64,000 nt of DNA from Saccharina japonica (Eukaryota > Sar > Phaeophyceae > Laminariales > Laminariaceae). Every line of letters begins with the position of its first letter. Within the stretch, counting starts at the first letter, position 1. Location: NCBI GenBank assembly GCA_008828725.1, contig MEHQ01000967.1, positions 62,001 through 126,000 on the forward strand, in the 5' to 3' direction. Below, piece by piece: positions 46,701 through 59,400 of the stretch. The notes beneath the pieces are model-generated. The model searched no databases. It saw only the letters and a list, made by a program, of their open reading frames with translations, and was not told the origin of the DNA. The position numbers and the translations under genes were made by a program.

Positions 46701-49280
46701 CGTATCGCGGCGTAGCGCGGCGTAACGCGGCCTAGCGCTGCGTTGCACGGCGTTGCGCGGCGAAGCGCGGCATAGCGCGGCGAAGCGCGGCATAGCGCGG
46801 CCTAGCGCGGCGTAGCGCGGCCTAGCGCGGCGTAGCGTGGCGTAGCGCGGCGTAGCGCGGCGTAGCGCGGCGTAGCACGGCGTAGCGCGGCGTAGCGTGG
46901 CCTAGCGCGGCCTAGCGCGGCCTAGCGCAGCGTAGCACTGCGTAGCGCGGCGTAGCACGGCGTAGCGCGGCCTGGCGCGGCGTAGCGCGGCGAAGCGCGG
47001 CCTAGCGCGGCCTCGCGCGGCGTAGCGCGGCGCAGCGTGGCCTAGCGCGGCCTAGCACGGCGTAACGCGGCTTAGCGCGGCGTAGCGCGGCGTAGCGCGG
47101 CGGAGCGCGGCCTAGCGCGGCCTAGCGCGGCGTAGCGCGGCCTAGCACGGCGTAGCGCGGCCTAGCGCGGCCAAGCGCGGCGTAGCGCGGCCTAGCGCGG
47201 CGTATCGCGGCGTAGCGTGGCGTAGCGCGACCTAGCGCGGCCTAGCGCGGCCTAGCGCGGCGTAGCGCGGCGTAGCGCGGCGTAGCGCGGCCTAGCACGG
47301 CCTAACACGGCGTAGCGCGGCGTAGCGCGGCGTAAAGCGGCGTAGAGCGGCGTAGCGCGGCGAAGCGTGGCGTAGCGCGTCGTATCGCGGCCTAGCGCGG
47401 CGTAGCGCGGCGTAGCGCGGCGTAGCGCGGCGTAGCGCAGCGTAGCGCGGCCTAGCGCGGTGTAGCGCGGTCTAGCGCGGCGTAGCGCGGCGTAGCGCGG
47501 CCTAGCGCGGCCTAGCGCGGCCTAGCGCGGCCTAGCGCGGCCTAGCGCGGCCTAGCGCGGCGTATTGTGGCCTAGCGCGGCGTAGCGCGGCGGAGCGCGG
47601 CGTAGTGCGGCCTAACGCGGCGTAGCGCGGCGTAGCGCGGCTAGCGTGGCCTAGCGCGGGCTAGCGCGGCCTAGCGCGGCGTAGCGCGGCCAAGCGCGGC
47701 CTAGCGCGGCGTAGCGCGGCGTGACGCGGCATATCGCGGCGTATCGTGGCCTAGCGAAGCGTAGCGCGGAGTAGCGCGGCGTAGCGCGGGCTAGCGCGGC
47801 CTAGCGTGGCGTAGCGCGGCGTAGCTCGGCGTAGCGCGGCATAGCGCGACCTAGCGGCCTAGCGCCGTTAGCGCGTAGCGCCGCGTAGCGCGGTGTAGCG
47901 CGGCGTAGCGCGGCCTAGCACGGCGTACCGTGGCCTAGCGCGGCTAATCGCGGCGTAGCGCGGCGTAGCGCGGCTTAACGCGGCGTAGCGCGGCGTAGCG
48001 CGGCCTAGCGCGGCGTAGCGCGGCCTAGCGCGGCGTAGCGCGGCGTAGCGCGGCCTAGCGCGGCGTAGCGCGGCCTAGCGCGGCGTAGCGCGGCGTAGCG
48101 TGGCGTAGCGCGGCGTAGCGCGGCGTAGCGCGGCGTAGCGCGGCGTAGCGCGGCGTAGCGCGGCGTAGCGTGGCGTAGCGCGGCGTAGCGCGGCCTAGTG
48201 AGGCGTAGCGCGGCGTAGCGCGGCGTAGCGCGGGCTAGCGCGGCCTAGCGCGGCGTAGCTCGGCGTAGCTCAGCGTAGCACGGCGTAGCGCGGCCTAGCT
48301 CGGCCTAGCGCGGCGTAGCGTGGCGTACGTAGCGCGGCGTAGCGCGGCGTAGCGCGGTGTAGCGCGGCGTAGCGCGGCGTAGTGCGGCCTAGCGCGGCCT
48401 AGCTCGGCCTAGCGCGACCTAGCGCGGCGTAGCTCGGCGTAGCGCGGCCTAGCGCGGCCTAGCGCGGCAAAGCCGCCTAGCGCGGAGTAGCGCGGCAGCC
48501 GCCTAGCGCGGAGTAGCGCGGCGTAGCGCGGCGTAGCGCGGCGTAGCGCGGCCTAGCGCGGCGTAGCGTGGCGTAGCGCGGCGTAGCACGGCGTAGCGCG
48601 GCCTAGCGCGGCGTAGCGCGGCCTAGCGCGGCCTAGCGCGGCCTAGCGCGGCCTAGCGCGGCCTAGCGCAGCGTATCGTGGCCTAGCGCGGCCTAGCACG
48701 GCGTAGCGCGGCGAATGGCGCCCTAGCGCGGCGTAGCGCGGCGTAGCGCGCGGCGTAGCGTGGCGTACCGCGGCCTAACGTGGCCTAGTGCGGCCTAGCA
48801 CGGCGTAGCGCGGCCTAGCGCGGCCTAGCGCGGCATAGCGCGGCGTAACGCGGCGTAGTGCGGCGTATCGTGGACTAGCGAGGCGTTGCGCGGCGTAGCG
48901 CGGCGTAGCGCGGCGTAGCGCGGCGTAGCGCGGCCTAGCGCGGCGTAGCGCGGCGAAGCGCGGCCTAGCGCGGCGTAGCGCGGAGTATCTCGGCGTAGCG
49001 CGGCGTAGCGCGGCCTAGCTCGGCCAAGCGTGGCGTAGCGCGGCATAGCGTTGAGTAGGGCGGCGTAGCGTGGCGTAGCGCGGCCTAGCCCGGCGTATCG
49101 TGGCCTAGGATGGCGTAGCGCGGCGTATCGCGGCGTCGTACGGCGTAGCGCGGGGTAGCGCGGCGTAGCGCGGCGTAGCGCGGCGTAGCGCGGCGTAGCG
49201 CGGCGTAGCGTGGCCTAGCGCGGCCTAGCGTGGCCTAGCGCGGCCTAGCGCGGCGTAGCGCGGCCTTGCGCGGAAACTTT
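40736..49280. repeat. 8.5-kb satellite of a 10-bp unit, with inversion and higher-order repeats
   Basis: Roughly 850 units of AGCGCGGCGT or AGCGCGGCCT, a nearly binary G/C choice at one base. Orientation is forward from 40741 to 43200, inverted from 43201 to about 44047, then forward to about 49275. Blocks with private variants recur: ATGGCGCCC at 45950 and 48714, GCAGCCGCCT at 45731 and 48495, ATATCGCGG at 44993 and 47731. The offset of 2738-2774 bp marks a duplicated superblock. The inverted part carries the inverse of the same block (GGGCGCCATTCGCC near 43433). Flanking variants (TGGCGCGGCC) continue to 49400. ATPRYAALRR-type frames are translations of the repeat. Confidence 0.97.
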
Positions 49281-49404
49281 GGGCGCGACTGGCGCCAGGC
49301 TGAGCAAGCCGGCTGGCGCGTAACGTGCCGTGGCGCGCCCTGACGCGGCCTGGCGCTGCTTGGCGCGGCCTGGCGCGGCCTGCCGCGGCCTGGCGTTGTC
49401 TGAC

Positions 49405-51425
49405 CGGTTGAGCTCCTCAGGTGACCAGCTATACCAGCTATTTAGTGTGTGATACGTTTCTCACTTCGTGGTGTATTTGGTTTAGGTTTAGGACTACTCG
49501 TAGGGCGTAGTCTAGTGGTCAGCTTCAAATGATATGATGCTAGCATTGGTACCCGAGTTCAAATCCCACCATGGTGAGATTTTTACTATATTTGCAACAA
49601 TAAAAAGGAACCAATTGCTGAGAGCGCCTATTAATAGTAGCGTGGGTAGGCGGAATTCGACGCGAGTCGACGAGGGAAGAAAAGGCTGAAGTCTTCTCGC
49701 GATCAAAATGCAAGGCACGTGCCTTAGTGGGGAGGGAGGAGAAGAGCCTACTTGGTGACCCCGGATCTGAGTTACGACTAGAGAGGGAGAGAGCACAGAA
49801 GGAAGGGCGAAGATGATAAATGGGATGAAAAACAAAAATAAAAACTGGTAGAAATCTTGGTCGGAAGGGTTGCGCGAACAAACTTCTTTGAAGTCATAGA
49901 GTACATATTATACGTATTTCCGTTGATTTGTTTAGTTCATCAATGTTGTCGTTTTTTTTTTAACTTCCGCATGTGACGAGCCCAGGATAGCATGCACCGC
50001 CCCGGCGGTGGCATTGCTCGATATTATTTTTGTTTGTACTGCTGCGCACCAGGCTGCTGTCCACCACAGCACCGTATAGCAGTGATGTTGGACCACCTTC
50101 CTTCCTAGGCCTGCCCCTCGACTCCGGACGTGACTTTGGTACACTATATATAATAGATTGGTGGGCTACGAGATGCGCAACGGCTTCAATAGTGGGGTAG
50201 GGGGAAACGGAATCCACCTTGTAGTTGCGCCAGCCATAGCGTTGTGTTGAATATCGAATGCGAAGAAGGGAGGATGTTGATTGTGCCTGCAATAGATAAA
50301 TGACCCGACGACACTTAGGGAGATTGTGGAGTTCCATCGGTATTGGTATGTTTGGTAGCGAGATATTGGGACGTCCGGATTTGTATGATGTGATGACATG
50401 CCCAGATATTCCATTCTAAATTATACTCTATGTGACTTGCTCGCGGCTGGAGCGACAATAATGATATGCATACACGTGGTTTATGCCTTCACCGAGGAGT
50501 GATACAGCACCTCAACCCTGTCCGTCTGTTATGTAATAGTCCCGTCATAATCAATAGGCTACCGGCCCTGGCGAAAACAAATTGGGGCTTTTTGTGCTGA
50601 TATCGTCTTGGATGCTCTATTTGGGGCTGGTTTCCTCTGCCTGAGGACGAAGCAGGCCTCAAACAGCTAAACCGAGCGGGATAGACGCACATTTTGAGTA
50701 TATTGGCGTATAAATGGTTTTAATACAAACGGCCTCCGGCGGGGGGCCCTGCGGGGGGGCGCACCACGAGCCGGACGCCTATTTTGCGCCCTGCTTCAAA
50801 GGAGTAATGGTTTATACCAGCAGCGGCGACATGATCATACGGTTCGTTTGTCTACCCACGATCGGCGTCTATGCTATGATACGACTATTAATACTACTGC
50901 GTACCTGTAGTATATACCAGGTATATTATTCATGGCTCGAGAGCGCACGGTGACGCGGTGGTTTATGAGCATATGGATGTATACATACGTATAACAACCA
51001 CCCTGGTATGTATGTACCATAATAGTGGTGAATATTGAATACCTGGCATTGAAAAACGGAAGAAAACAAAACAAATAGCGCAACGAACGGGGCTATTAAT
51101 ATTGACGATGAAAACGTTTTGGAAGATTGCAGATTGACTTGTTGTTACCTTCCTTTCTTCCTCCCCCTCCCTCCTTCCCTCCTTCTCTCCCTCATAGCTG
51201 GGTAGGTACAGGTATGCAATGGCGTTGGACTCATCCCACGGTAGGGGCGCAGCTGAATTTTCCGAGCTCCTCACATGGTCAATATCTCACCCGAAACATG
51301 ACTTCGGAAACATTTGTTCGCGCAACCCGACCAAAACTTCCAATGCGGTAGTCCAAAAACAAACATACCAGTAACATATTTACAGTATCCGGTGATTAGT
51401 CACATGAGGAGCTCAACTGGTCAGA
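49405..51425. repeat. 2-kb region bounded by a diverged inverted repeat
   Basis: TGACCGGTTGAGCTCCTCAG at 49410 returns inverted as GAGGAGCTCAACTGGTCA at 51404-51421. A second pair, GGTTGCGCGAACAAA at 49867, returns inverted at 51314. The arms diverge strongly between these anchors. No transposase was recognised in the interior (50.0-51.1 kb). It may be a decayed TIR element or two copies of one repeat in opposite orientation. Confidence 0.45.
49503..49574 (+). repeat. tRNA-derived SINE head
   Basis: GTAGTCTAGTGGTCAGC (A-box-like) and GAGTTCAAATCCC (B-box-like) are spaced as in a tRNA gene, over about 70 bp. The acceptor stem does not pair, so this is called tRNA-derived rather than a tRNA gene. 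Confidence 0.45.
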
Positions 51426-53489
51426 AAATTTGGAGCCGAAAAGTGGTACCCCTACCGTGGGATTGCTCGTTGTTTATTATGTAGTGCGCATTGTTATGTA
51501 TGTATTTAAAGCAGGGGGGATATAAGCTGGGTAGATGCATTAAGCGCGTGGTCATAGCAGTGACTTTGGTCCTTGTTGCCGAATCATGATAATTAAGTTT
51601 TTGAAGTGCTGCTTGTCGGATGACTGCGTACAGATCTTGATTAACAGCATATGCACTTTTTGCTTCGGTACACTGACTACTTACCGTATACCAGGTAACA
51701 CGGAAGAAAAATACACGCCGGTGGGTAGATCGTCCCCAGGTCGCGCCTTGCCGCTCTCGATCAGATGCAGGCGATTGAGTCCAGAGAAGTGTTTGCGCTC
51801 ATCTGCTTGCGTTGGTCAGAGTTTCTCGTTTGGCAAAGCCTGTCAAACGTTCCTAGCTGGAGGAGCTATCCGCCGGGTTGTGCTGCGAGGCTTGAACGGG
51901 GTGAAATACGCAGATATTGGAGTGATAGGGGGACATGGTGCGCGGGACAGTATGGACCCAGGACAACGGCTACTTCCAGCCAGGTTGAGCCCAGGACGAA
52001 GCCCACCTGCACCGTGACCGCCTAACGTCGCTGCCAACCGCGGTTTGTTTTTCGCCGGAGAAGTGTTTTCTCCAATAACCCGACCATGCCGGTATTGACT
52101 CGTGGTTTTTACGTGCCTCTACGGTTGGGTGCCCTCGGGCTGTCATGCCGCAAAGGGTCCACTAGCCAGAACGGTGGAACCACTGGGTCGGCCACCATGA
52201 CCCGGGTCTCAGCTACGAAAACCACCGGCGATAGCACCCTTGCCCGGAAAGGTGACTACATGGAGAAAGAGCACAAGGCGGAACTGTAGGGGTTAGACCC
52301 ACGGACTCAGCAAGACAACGGCATGTAGTTTCCTGGACTCAATGATAACCTTGGGGGAGGCCTCTCCGATGTGTTCCCTCTGCCGGGAATCGGTCTGCCA
52401 ACGATGGGGAGATCGTTCCTTTAACGATGCAGCCTGTTCTGAGGAGAGGGTGCCGCCCAACAGGGGTGTTGTCTGCTGGTGACCATAGCGAATGCTGCCC
52501 CTTGGAGGCTGGGGGTGGCATAACGGTGGGCTCGTGTGACACATGACAAGTGGGTGCACAATGACCAACTATTGTGCAGGTGCGCTCCCCCTTTCTTTCG
52601 CGATGTATGTATGTGTTTCCTACTGCGCCTCCACCGTATTTTTTTTGTCATGATCAGAAACTGTAAACATGCTATTAATAGGGTGATACGGTCTGAGATC
52701 GTGGTTCGACAAACATCCATAGCTGTGCCGTGTTGGGGAAATTAGGTTTTGATTGACAATTTGGCAGCTTCGTAAAGCTTACGCGAGACACAACGCGAAA
52801 GTATAGCGTGCGGTGCTGCGACGTTCATCCTTTTACGAGCTCTCGTTAGCTAATCGTGCGATCTCGACAATAAATAATCGGTGCTTCTCGAGCTGCCGAA
52901 CAACAGCTCTATGCTAGCCTCCAAATGTTAATATCGTTGTGAGAATCGTCGCTATCGGAAGACTTGAACGCGTTAATCCGACAAATAAACTGTATCATCG
53001 ACAGAGGTGGGACACAATGCCCACGATCCTGCGCCGCACGAAGCACGGCCAGGTCGTCTGATTCACAACCGATTCACCCCCATCGAAGCAAGGCGGAGGG
53101 GGGGTCGTCAAGACTCAACAAACGTCCAGTATAGCTAGCGGCGAAGATCACTCTTCATTGAATCTGCTGATTGGTGCTCAACCACTCTGCATTAGGCACC
53201 ACCACGGCATGCTTGTAATGGCGACGCGCATGGCACTTGTCTCACCCTGTCCCGACGTCCTGCATTGTAACTAAAGCGTCTCGCTGCCAACCAGGACACA
53301 CGGCGACTTTAGAACATCGCTTTACACCTAACATTCTGCAGTGCGAATCGCATACTGCCTCCCTCTCTCCTGTGTCGTCGCCCCTCCTGGAGACTCTATA
53401 GACGGGATAAATAAAGACAAAACTTCTAAACATACACTTCATACACAATAATCAAAGGGGGCGTAAGGTAGCGTACAGACCATATACCC
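51426..53489. other. No gene recognised
   Basis: Two overlapping frames at 51586-52025 (143 and 86 codons) are the most protein-like; one contains ESREVFALICLRWSEFLVW and WCAGQYGPRT. No family is recognised, and neither has good splice borders. They could be the worn end of a transposable-element gene. The rest holds no feature I can support. Confidence 0.35.
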
Positions 53490-56400
53490 TCATCCCACGC
53501 TACCACGTACCGGCCACACACTCTTCGGTTTTTCTGGCGCGGGGAGATGGTAGCCGGAGCTTTGTGCGGCCGTCCACCCACCACCAGGTGACTTGCCTGC
53601 CGTTGCTGCTGCTGCCGCTGTTGCTGCTGCTGCTGCTTTCATAGCAGTGCCCGCGCTGGCTGCACCACCGTGAGGAGAGTGATGAAAATCTTGCTCTCCC
53701 GGTGGCACTGGAACCCCGGATGTAGTCCCTTGATTCCTACCGTCGGCACTACTGCCAGAACTACCGTTTCTACTGCTGCTATTTTCATTTGTTGCGGTGA
53801 CGATGCTCCTGCTTCGGCCTCTCGCGACGCTGATGGAATGTCGCAGCCTCTCGACGCTCACGTTCTTGCCGCTTAGCCCGCCAGGGTTTGCGCTCGCCAC
53901 GCTGCTGCCGAAGCTGTTGCTTCGTTTCGGGGGACGTGGAGCGACGATCATTTCTCGCAGCCCGTCGAGCTTACGAAGATGGAGCGTTGGGGAAGGGAGA
54001 GTGGGATGGCAACAACGTTTTTGTGAGGAACCACCATCAAGAGCAAGACGTGTCGTTCGACCGTTCGATTCGCAGTTCTACCATGGATATCGTGAAATGG
54101 AGGCGGGTGTCAACATTTGGCTGTATATACCAAGCGAACATAACGCGGTCGATCGTAAGTGAAAAAACAAGAAAGTTGGAAGTCGGGGATCTGTGGCTCG
54201 CCCACGCTTGTATGCCGCCGACCGCCTTACTAACCAGACGGTTTGCGCCTCAGCGATAAACTTGCAAGGAAGGTGTCGTCTCCGGCTTTGCGCAGTGCCG
54301 TGGATATTCATTCCTCAGCGGCTGCATGGCGCTGGGAGTTCCAAATTGACCGCCGGAAAATAATAAAGTCTTGAGGAAATAATTATGTGCAACGCGACCG
54401 TCCTCCAAACAGCAGTCGAATCGTATAGCTATCTGAACAAATTTGGTCACGATTGTTTGCTTTTTCCTTAGGCCGGTCCATTGGAGCTGGTGCCATGTGG
54501 CAATACAGCCTAAAAATTTGTAGGGTCCTTTTCGCGCGTAAGTGGCACCGAAGCGCGCTACTCAGTGACCAGCCGCAAGTGCTTGGAACATAACGTGGAA
54601 ACTTTATCAAGGTCGCGTTGATTCGCCGTGCGCAGGCCATGAGAACCGTGAAGCTTCGGGACGTCCTCTCACCTCTTCCTTGAGATGAGTGTTCTCAGTC
54701 TTAGCCTCCACGTATTTGCTGAACTGGGACCTGCCGTTGTTCTGCCGTTGACCAGAGCAATCAACGACGGTACGGGGCGAAAATTTGGACGCATTTTCCA
54801 TCCCCGCTCAATAACAGCAAAAAGGTTTAGCACAACAAAAACGGGAGAAATGCTTCGCCTGTTCAAACCGAGCAAGGACCACTTCTCAATCGTGGGATGT
54901 CAGAATGAAACACAGAAACACAGCACGTAAAGTTTAATTTACACTTCAGTTTGGCTTTTTCTTCGCTCGTGGTGTCAACCCCTCCTCACCTTCTTTGAGC
55001 CCACGACTACAGTATCACTTCGCTCCTGTTGCTTAAATGGGCTGAGTACCACACCCCAAGCACGTGGGATTGGGACTAGCCCCACATAGATCAAGTGGGC
55101 GACCCGGGAAGTCAATGAGAGTAATGCCTCCAATGAGGGACAACTGATCAAGCGAACCTACAACGGGGCTACTGTGGGTCAGAAGATAGAAAACTTAAAC
55201 TTACCCGTGTGCCCCCCGGGATCACAACATTCGCTTCATTGATGAAAGGGCATTTCAAGGATGTTTGAGGTAAACAAAACATCGTCTACAAATACTTCCC
55301 GCAAGTGGAACAAGCTCGTCAACAAAAAACGAAAAGAAAGATAGCGCCAAGCAAACGCTGCGCATCGCAAAGCTACCACGTCCTTTAACGGACCAAGCGT
55401 GTACGACGTTAGGCCGGTCAACACCGCCGCCGAGCCCAAGCGACGGCTGGAACGGCGCGCTTTGAGTCGACATATCGTCACTCACCATCTGCGCCCGCAG
55501 TGCCAAAATTTCCCGCGAAAGGACGTCAACCCTCGACAACAGCTCTTCCCGCTCGTATGCGTACTCCGCGAGCGCTTGGTTTAGCCGACGCTGTACAGAC
55601 ATCATCGCACAAAGAAAGATCACAAGTAGGGGGGGGGGTGTACTCATGTTGTGCACGGCCGTAGTCATATGACCATAGACCCTCGCATCCCTACAATGCC
55701 GGGACGGAGCGCGTTGGGTTTTCACCAACCAGGCAGACATTGCTTGCACCAAGCGCGAAACGCCATGAGGTATTGGGCGAGTCGCATGGAGGGTGAGCTG
55801 CATCCTGCTAAGAACCGCCTCTGAGGCGGACTTGCATATGGACGACAGCTTCAATGAGTTAATTTAATTTCTGGTGTGGCGACTTCCGGAGACAGCAATG
55901 GGTTTTACTATGTAACTGCCTCGCGGACGCCTTACCATATTAACACTACGTGATACGACCATTCCCCTTGTGCGGAACAAAGGTTCTCCACCCCGCACAA
56001 ATGATCTACTCGACCGCCAGCTTTGGTGACCGCCAAAAAAAAATAACAAAAAAAAACGGCACCCTGGTTGTCTAGCTCACGCAGCGAGTGGCGTGTTTTA
56101 CAGCGTCGTTGCCAACCGACGCCAACCCAACCTATAAATATATCATATATTTATAGGGGGGGGCTTGTGGGGGGGGGCATTTGCAGACGTCTTCGGTTCG
56201 ATCTAGACATGCGGGTGGGTGGCTCCTGCGGCCAGCGGCTTGTTGTTGCGGCGTCGTTAGCTGCTGATATGTGCGGCGAGTAAGTTCAACTTCAGAAGGG
56301 CATCCACGAGTGGGAAAAACGCCGACTGCACTACTGTTAGCAACGAAGGCCTCCGTGAAATGTGTACGTTGCTTTTTATCGGAGAGTAAGCACGAAGTGT

Positions 56401-59400
56401 GTGACAATGGTGGTAGACCTTCGAAGGCAATCCTGAGAAAACCATGAGCTGCTGCGAAGTATTGTAGTAGCACTTCAGATGCCAAGAGCTCGAGAGCATG
56501 CTACGTATGTGTTCCCATAGACAAGGAGGCAGGGCTACAATGGCTACGGTAGTATGCTTTCTCGTCAAAAACGCACTTGCAACGTCAAGCCACAGAAGGC
56601 AGAAAAATCGCCAACGTGTGCGACCACCCAACACCGTCAAGATGGGACCATACAGCGTTTTCAGAAAAAAAGGTCAGTGAAGCAGTCGACGATACAGCGA
56701 CAAGCCACAGCAGCCGCGACAACGGTTTTGAGTATCCCGCCCATCGCGCTGCAGAATCACCCCTGCCCCTACGTTTACGGTTGTGACAATCGCCAAACAA
56801 GGATACCACGAGGAGGAACTGCACAGGCGCAAGCACCACAGGGTGCAGGAAACACGACCATTTCGGCGCGGATTTTTTCGCTGGCTTACCGTCTCCGCCT
56901 CGAACATCGTCTCGCGGTCCTGTCCCAGTTTGTGAAGACGCTTCATCTCCCGCGACAGCCTCGCTTCTGCCGAGCTTGCTCGCGCTTCTTGCTCGGCCAC
57001 CTTCGCGCTCAGCGCCTTTCGGGCGAGAAAAGGTGTACGGAGAGACGAAAAATAAATGAAACACAAGATTTTCCAACATCTACTACAGTAGTGCTGCTGT
57101 CTTAACTCTTTGACTGCGGCGAAATTCCCCCACACTAATTCCAAATAGCTTGTTTACAACCTGTGGACCGAAGCACTTAAAGAGCAGTCCATGCTCTATT
57201 ATGATTGATGTAGTGATGTAGGGGTGGAACGGGGTGCCCAATAGACTACACCTCCATTGTGATTGGCCAACCCCTCTATCCCGATTCCACCCGGACCAGA
57301 TCTCAGTTGGCACCCTGCTCCCACTTATTAGGTGCAGAAGTATAAGTTGGGGTTCGAGTTGGGGTTAGGGTTAGGATGAGGGTTAGCGGAATGGCGTGTG
57401 GACTGTTGGTAAGAGCTGCAGTCCATGAACTGTAAATGGTTGCTGCCCAATGATTCCAAAGTAGTCTGTCCCCAAATACGCGATTTGCATTTCTAAATAG
57501 GTTGATCACTCTAGAAAGGGCGTGGGAGAGGTTAGCGGCGCGTCCTGCCACAAGCTTCCACGTTATGTCGGTGTAAGAAAGATGGTTATGCGGCACTGAA
57601 ACGACGGGCGGCCGGCCGCACGCGCACACGGAAGGAAGACGCCATACTTCAGTATTCAAGCATGGTTTATTACGGGCTAGGACCATAGTAAATAGGACCA
57701 AATATTGTTAGTAAAAATAGGTAAATATGTATTTTTTGTGTATTCTGTAGGTCCTATTTACTAGTGTTTACTATGCCCCCCCGTAATCGTGTGAGGGCAA
57801 GCCACCAACCTGCTCTTTGACCGATCTGTCCTCAATCTCTTTCCTCGATAGTTCCTTCTCCCGCGCAGCCTGCGCCAATCGCGCTGCCAGCAGCTCCCTC
57901 TCAGCTTCCGACGCCTTCAGCTTGTCTCGCATCTCGCGCACCTGCTCTTCGAGTTGAATCAGACGAGCCTTGCTCTCGTCTGCCGAGGACTGCAGCGTCG
58001 CCTCCGTGGCTTCCATCGCGCGAATCGTTTCATCCTTTTCCTTTTTTGGTCACGGGAGTGGTTTCGACGCGAGAAGAGAGGGGTTGACTCTGGTCGTTAG
58101 ATACGCACGCCACGAATTGCTCGTTGGTTGGTCGATCGTCACGCCAATCAGCTTGCCCCTTTGTCCTCGGGTCGTTGAAGATGCGCCGGAACGCGTAGTG
58201 TCCCCTCCTGCCAGTGCCTCCCGTAGCGTTCATCGGCTGCTCAACCCACCCCCGCCCAAACATGCGCGAGAGAAGCTATTTGTAGGACAACTCTTTTCAC
58301 TACCGCAAACAAAATCTCGCACCATATCCAACCAAGTAATGTTGTCTCAAACGAACGTGGGCGGAGTGGTAAAAAGGGATGATACCGTATACTTTAATCA
58401 AGAGGATAAAATAACACATCCTTTCTGACGAATTTTGAAGCATATTTTCTCGACAACGATAAGACCTTTCCGAAAACGACATTTTCGTGGTATTTCATCC
58501 CTTAGTTTGAAGCCAATCAGCTCGGAAATTCGTCCGGTGGGACTGTCTTAATCTTGACTGCAGTAGTGCACGGTCGTAGCAGCTTTGTGACAAAAATCGA
58601 AACGTGTCGCGAACGTGTGACGGCATGCGTTTCTACCTTCAGATGAAGCTGAAGCACGTGCGACGCCGACTCTATCCCGCCTAATCTCTCGGCGAGGTCG
58701 TCCGCTCGCCCCTCCGCCAGCGCCAGTGCCTCAGACGCTTCCCGCAACTCCGATTCCAACTTTTCCTGGTGGTTAGTTCGTCGAGCTTGATGACTCGCTT
58801 CCGACGTAAGATTTGCGCACGTTTCTCGAAGCTGCGGGACCGATCCGTTGGTCGTGGGCGGGACGGAGGGGGGGTGGGGTGCACTCATGTCGTGCACGGC
58901 CGTAGTCGTATAACCATAGACCCTCGCATCCCTATAATGCCGGGACGGAGTACGTTGGGTTTTCACCAATCAGACAGACATTGCTTGCACCAAGCGCGAA
59001 GCGCCGTGAGATGTTGGGCGAGTCGCATGAAGGGTGAGCTGCATCCTACTATGAACCGCTTGTGAGGGGGGCTTGCATGTGGACCAAAGCCTCCAATTAG
59101 TTGATTTGATTTCTGGTGTGGCCATCTGTGGGGGGGGGTACGCCGAATCAGTGTCCAGGAAGCGGGGAGGCGACTATACGAACCGAAAACGCTGCAAGCC
59201 GCGTATCAACAAGGAATCTGCACATGATACCGCACTGCCGAGGAGCCTAGTACGGTAGATACTGCTGGAGATGGGAAAGGCGATATATTTGGCAACAGCT
59301 ATAACAAAAGGCATTGCTGCGTAGTCGTCGGTATAATGCACGGATCTGAGCAGGTAAGCACAAAACGGTTTTTGCGATACCAAGGATGATGTACACCAAC

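Noticed and set aside
41784-49046. Proline/arginine/alanine repeat proteins (ATPRYAALRR)
   Set aside because: Three frame-length translations of the 10-bp satellite.
40736-49280. CRISPR-like array
   Set aside because: Units are contiguous 10-mers without spacers in a eukaryotic context.
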